Assembly: GCA_904420155.1 (NCBI GenBank)
Contig: CAJFUH010000044.1
Location: 1 to 8,697 of the forward strand
Length of the DNA stretch: 8,697 bases
Direction: 5' to 3'
Source: an uncultured Clostridia bacterium
Lineage (GTDB): Bacteria > Bacillota > Clostridia > Oscillospirales > Acutalibacteraceae
The translations under genes were made by a program, and so were the position numbers. This document shows, piece after piece, positions 6,631 through 8,697 of this stretch; within the stretch, counting starts at the first letter, position 1, and each line of letters opens with the position of its first letter. The notes beneath the pieces were generated by a model. It ran no database searches, had not been told where the DNA came from, and was given only the letters and a program-made list of their open reading frames with translations.

Positions 6631-6686
6631 AAAAAATGACATTCTCTCGTAACCATTGCGGGCTGCTGGAGAATGTCATTTTTTTT
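6631..6686. terminator. Bidirectional intrinsic terminator between xylB and the SDR gene
   Basis: AAAAAATGACATTCTC (6631-6646) and GAGAATGTCATTTTTT (6669-6684) are perfect 16-bp complements around a 22-base loop. Read in either direction, the GACATTCTC/GAGAATGTC core is preceded by an A-run and followed by a T-run: T8 at 6679-6686 on plus, T6 on minus. It lies between two converging operons and should terminate both. It ends 9 bp from the SDR stop. The long loop is unusual for an intrinsic terminator. Confidence 0.88.
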
Positions 6687-6694
6687 ATGTTCTT

Positions 6695-7429
6695 TTAGAT
6701 CACGAATCCGCCGTTAGGGCTGATGACCTGGCCGGTGATAAAGCCCGCCTGGTCAGAAGATAAGTAATAAATCAGGTTTGCCACATCTTCCGGTTTTCCC
6801 AGGCATCCCAGGGGCGTCTCTTCCCGAAGGGCCATCAAATCGGAAAGCTGGAGGGAAGCGTTCATATCGGTATCGATGACCCCGGGCGCTACGCAGTTGA
6901 CCGTAATCCCGGAAGGCCCTACCTCTTTGGCCAACGCCTTTGTCAATCCGATCACAGCCGCCTTGGAGGCGGAATAGTGGACTTCGCAGGAAGCCCCCGT
7001 GATCCCCCACATCGAGGAGACATTGATAATACGCCCTTGTTTGCGGTGAATCATGCCGGGAAGGACGAATTGGCAACAGTGGAAGGCGCCCTTGATATTG
7101 ACGTCAAACATCTCGTTCCAGTCGTCTTCCGTGATATCGGTAAACAGCTTTTGCTGGGCAATGCCGCTGTTATTGACCAGGACGTCGATATTTTTAAACT
7201 GGGCGATGGCCTGGGAGACCATGCCCCGCACCTGGACCCGGTTGGTGATATCCGCCTGGATGAGGATGGCTTTGCAGGGATATCCCTGCAATTCATGGAG
7301 AAGGTCGTAGGCGGCGTCTACAGAACGCAGATAATTGGCCACGATGTTATACCCTTCCTGTGCGAACCGAAGGGCGGTAGCACGGCCGATTCCCCGGGAG
7401 GCGCCGGTAATTAAGACCGTTTTGCTCAT
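6695..7429 (-). CDS. SDR-family NAD(P)H-dependent reductase, YmfI-like (EF-P 5-aminopentanone reductase candidate) or FabG-like
   Basis: Cytoplasmic Rossmann-fold oxidoreductase, 244 aa, standard classical SDR length. The cofactor loop is TGASRGIG (8-15), followed by NNSG (86-89, usually NNAG). The catalytic tetrad is N111, S139, Y152 and K156 (YSASK), and PG is in VAPGVIDTDMN. The end PNGGFVI matches the usual (D/N)GG tail. General annotation would be 3-oxoacyl-ACP reductase FabG. However, SSMWGITGASCEVHYSASK (138-156) resembles the SSVWGETGASCEVLYS block I recall for B. subtilis YmfI, which reduces 5-aminopentanone on elongation factor P. No fab gene and no EF-P gene is adjacent. The start at 7429 has AGGGAG upstream, and the gene follows the flavin reductase gene by 3 bp. 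Confidence 0.9.
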   Translation of the reverse strand: MSKTVLITGASRGIGRATALRFAQEGYNIVANYLRSVDAAYDLLHELQGYPCKAILIQADITNRVQVRGMVSQAIAQFKNIDVLVNNSGIAQQKLFTDITEDDWNEMFDVNIKGAFHCCQFVLPGMIHRKQGRIINVSSMWGITGASCEVHYSASKAAVIGLTKALAKEVGPSGITVNCVAPGVIDTDMNASLQLSDLMALREETPLGCLGKPEDVANLIYYLSSDQAGFITGQVISPNGGFVI

Positions 7430-7432
7430 GGC

Positions 7433-7939
7433 TTACTCCCTCACCAGGACTTTTACGATCTCGGAGATATATTGTTTGTGGTAGTCCCTGGCAGCGTACC
7501 ATTTGCTGTCGCAGGAGGTATCCACAAAACAAGCGGGATCAATTGCCTGTGCATATAACTTACGGCATACCAGCACCACTTCCGCCTGCTCAAAATAAGG
7601 GGCGGCTTCATCAAAAACAGGGATTAAGCCGGTCTCTTTGGCTTTATCCACATCCCGTCCGGATTTGCTTCCGCATAAGCTGAGGGCCGGCTTATACTCT
7701 TTTCCGTAAAAAGAAAGGGTATAGGTGTCGTTGGCCTCCATAAATTCATAGGTATAGCGCTGGGGGCGGATCACAGTGTAGGCTACGTTTTTTCCCCACA
7801 TCACCCCAAGGCCGCCCCAACTGGCGGTCATGGTATTGTAATGGTCGCGGTTGCCTGCGGTAACCAGCATCCACTGGTCGCCGATCCGCTCAAAGGGGTT
7901 TCCTGTCAACTGTTTGGGATCCATTTCACGAAATGCCAT
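7433..7939 (-). CDS. Flavin reductase family protein (FMN-binding split barrel)
   Basis: Predicted flavin-binding oxidoreductase of 168 aa. The segment NTMTASWGGLGVMW (35-48) and the downstream VIRPQRYTYEF (56-66) are the characteristic flavin-contact blocks of the flavin reductase/flavoredoxin family. LSLCGSKSGRDVDKAKETGL (87-106) is a further block typical of clostridial members. The true substrate is unknown; members reduce FMN or act as flavoprotein electron carriers. The ATG at 7939 has AAGGAG 8 bases upstream, and the flanking start MAFREMDPKQL is usual for the group. It is the first gene of a two-gene operon with the SDR, 3 bp apart. A long structured leader precedes it and may control translation. 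No signal peptide or membrane segment is seen. Confidence 0.92.
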   Translation of the reverse strand: MAFREMDPKQLTGNPFERIGDQWMLVTAGNRDHYNTMTASWGGLGVMWGKNVAYTVIRPQRYTYEFMEANDTYTLSFYGKEYKPALSLCGSKSGRDVDKAKETGLIPVFDEAAPYFEQAEVVLVCRKLYAQAIDPACFVDTSCDSKWYAARDYHKQYISEIVKVLVRE

Positions 7940-8135
7940 AGTTCAAACTCCTTTTCAAAAATGATTCCATCGCCTAAGAGGGAAAAGGGAAAGCCTTTGG
8001 ATGCCTGCCTACATCCTGTGGCATGCAGGTTTGGGTTTGCTCTTTTCGGAAAAAGCTCCTGCCTAGCAAGACGTCCTGAAAGGACAGGTTTCTGGACGTT
8101 TGGAAAAGTCCCAATTTCCCATGATAGATAACGAT
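7940..8135 (-). ncRNA. Structured 5' leader of the flavin reductase operon, candidate cis-regulatory RNA
   Basis: About 195 nt lie between the predicted start site and the ATG at 7939. On the minus strand the 8-mer TAGGCAGG occurs twice (8058-8065 and 8004-8011). It flanks CCTGC (8025-8029), which can pair with GCAGG from either copy, giving mutually exclusive stems. A GCTTTTT/AAAAGAGC-type hairpin lies between the first copy and CCTGC. Farther upstream ACGTCC/GGACGT (8071-8076, 8094-8099) encloses GTCCT/AGGAC (8073-8077, 8081-8085). Near the gene, CCTTTTC (7982-7988) is complementary to the Shine-Dalgarno GAAAAGG (7950-7956). I could not match any known riboswitch, including the FMN class. 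Confidence 0.4.
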
Positions 8136-8141
8136 ATGACT

Positions 8142-8150
8142 ATTATACCA
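8142..8150 (-). promoter_or_regulatory. Extended -10 promoter of the flavin reductase-SDR operon
   Basis: On the minus strand the sequence reads TGGTATAAT: a perfect TATAAT (8142-8147) preceded by the TGn extension (8148-8150). No good -35 box is seen at the standard distance, which is common for extended -10 promoters. Transcription would begin near 8135. Confidence 0.65.
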
Positions 8151-8313
8151 CGATTATGCCCGTCGGAACAGGCTGCCAATAGAAGAAAACAGCGGCTTTT
8201 CTGACAAAAATGCCCGGCCCAGCGGGAAAATAGGAGCTTTCAGGTCACGCTTCAGGGCGTAAACAAACCGTCAGGGGGTAAGAGATCCCTAAAAAGCAGG
8301 GATTTTCTGATTA

Positions 8314-8343
8314 AGTATGCATAGTATACATGCGTTTATACAT
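8314..8343. repeat. Tandem AT-rich operator-like repeats upstream of argG
   Basis: AGTATGCAT (8314-8322) is followed directly by AGTATACAT (8323-8331), a 9-bp tandem repeat with one difference. A third partial copy, TTTATACAT, lies at 8335-8343. The junction forms an imperfect palindrome, ATGCATA-G-TATACAT (8317-8331). This is loosely like paired ArgR boxes, which would fit an arginine gene. However, it lies about 140 bp upstream of the argG -35, so the assignment is tentative. Confidence 0.4.
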
Positions 8344-8432
8344 TTTTGCAGAAGAGAACAGGTAAAGAAAACCGTCAATTACGGAGAAAACCACGGGGAA
8401 ATACCCCAATAAAAGGGAATAATTTTGGAGTA

Positions 8433-8444
8433 TTCTGTACAGAA
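8433..8444. repeat. 12-bp perfect palindrome TTCTGTACAGAA
   Basis: A perfect, spacer-free palindrome 41 bp upstream of the argG -35 box. The position suits an activator or a second operator site. It could also be a chance AT-rich palindrome. No regulator encoded in the window is an obvious partner. Confidence 0.45.
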
Positions 8445-8485
8445 CGACAAAAACTCAGGGGTTCGAATATTTATGCAAAAATTAC

Positions 8486-8513
8486 TTGATTTTCTGCAAT
8501 ATTGGCGTATAAT
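8486..8513 (+). promoter_or_regulatory. Promoter of argG
   Basis: TTGATT (8486-8491) and a perfect TATAAT (8508-8513) are separated by 16 bp. Transcription should start near 8520, leaving a leader of about 35 nt. GGAGGG (8541-8546) then serves as the ribosome binding site for the ATG at 8555. Confidence 0.8.
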
Positions 8514-8554
8514 AAGACACATCGACAGATCACATACTTTGGAGGGTAACAATC

Positions 8555-8697
8555 ATGGAAAATAAAATTAAAAAAGTAGTACTGGCTTATTCCGGCGGAC
8601 TGGATACGTCCATCATTATCCCGTGGCTCAAAGAAAACTATGACAACTGCGAAGTGATCGCCGTTTCCGGAGACGTGGGGCAGGGCACGGAGCTGGA
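8555..8697 (+). CDS. argG: Argininosuccinate synthase, partial (5' end only)
   Basis: Catalyses the ATP-dependent joining of citrulline and aspartate, the penultimate step of arginine synthesis (EC 6.3.4.5). Only the first 47 residues are in the window. The N-type ATP pyrophosphatase P-loop AYSGGLDTS is complete at 11-19. It is followed by IPWLKENY (22-29) and VSGDVGQGTEL (37-47), which match the family closely. In most family members the last block reads ADVGQ; here it reads SGDVGQ. The start is set by GGAGGG 8 bases upstream, and a good promoter lies at 8486-8513. Whether argH follows, as is common, cannot be seen. Confidence 0.96.
   Translation, partial: MENKIKKVVLAYSGGLDTSIIIPWLKENYDNCEVIAVSGDVGQGTEL

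Larger units (their letters stand above)
8151..8485. other. Intergenic region between flavin reductase and argG promoters
   Basis: No gene is supported. A small hairpin, ATCCCT/AGGGAT (8285-8303) followed by TTTTC, could be a weak plus-strand terminator. GGGG-AAATA-CCCC (about 8394-8406) is another small hairpin. Operator-like repeats at 8314-8343 and a 12-bp palindrome at 8433-8444 are listed separately. No T-box or other known riboswitch signature was found, and the predicted argG leader is too short to hold one. Confidence 0.5.

Noticed and set aside
7841..8131. Plus-strand frame of 96 codons overlapping the flavin reductase start and leader
   Set aside because: No ribosome binding site, no recognisable motif, and it is antisense to the start of a clear gene.
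7940..8135. FMN riboswitch upstream of the flavin reductase gene
   Set aside because: The conserved FMN aptamer blocks, such as the GGGGCAGGGTGAAAT-like start, are not present; only unrelated short stems were found.
8151..8554. Arginine T-box or other leader riboswitch for argG
   Set aside because: No T-box sequence (TGGNACCGCG type) is visible, and the predicted leader from the 8486-8513 promoter is only about 35 nt.

Overview
This window is a piece of a chromosome from a low- to mid-GC Gram-positive anaerobe, most likely a Clostridia member of the order Oscillospirales. That placement is an inference. It rests on strong AGGAGG-type ribosome binding sites, a YtrA-type GntR regulator with its ABC transporter, the protein sequence style, and an intergenic hairpin cluster that looks like the dispersed repeats of these genomes. 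No phage, IS, CRISPR, rRNA or tRNA gene is visible.

Layout. (1) Positions 1-1803, minus strand: a three-gene operon of a YtrA-type GntR repressor, an ABC ATPase and an ABC-2 type permease (cut by the left edge). It has a consensus promoter whose -10 box lies inside a two-register palindromic operator. (2) Positions 1804-2239: an AT-rich divergent control region with an 11-bp direct repeat spaced exactly 20 bp, a 10-bp inverted repeat, and a near-consensus promoter for the next operon. (3) Positions 2240-6501, plus strand: a xylose catabolism operon of a LacI-family regulator, xylose isomerase (xylA) and xylulokinase (xylB). A 378-bp hairpin-rich spacer separates xylA and xylB. (4) Positions 6631-6686: a bidirectional terminator with 16-bp perfect arms between converging operons. 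(5) Positions 6695-7939, minus strand: a two-gene operon of a flavin reductase-family protein and a short-chain dehydrogenase. The SDR carries a WG-x-x-GASCEV-x-YS stretch that resembles the EF-P 5-aminopentanone reductase (YmfI) group more than classical FabG. (6) Positions 7940-8554: a 615-bp divergent intergenic region with a roughly 195-nt structured leader for the flavin reductase operon, several palindromes, and the argG promoter. (7) Positions 8555-8697: the start of argininosuccinate synthase (argG), cut by the right edge.

How the genes work together. XylA turns D-xylose into D-xylulose and XylB phosphorylates it to xylulose 5-phosphate for the pentose phosphate or phosphoketolase route. 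The LacI-type protein probably senses a sugar and controls this operon. No xylose transporter is encoded here. The GntR/ABC operon is probably self-repressed and induced by envelope stress, by analogy with YtrA systems. Most genes are ordinary. The least explained parts are non-coding: the flavin reductase leader, the xylA-xylB spacer, and the repeat arrays upstream of the xyl operon and argG.
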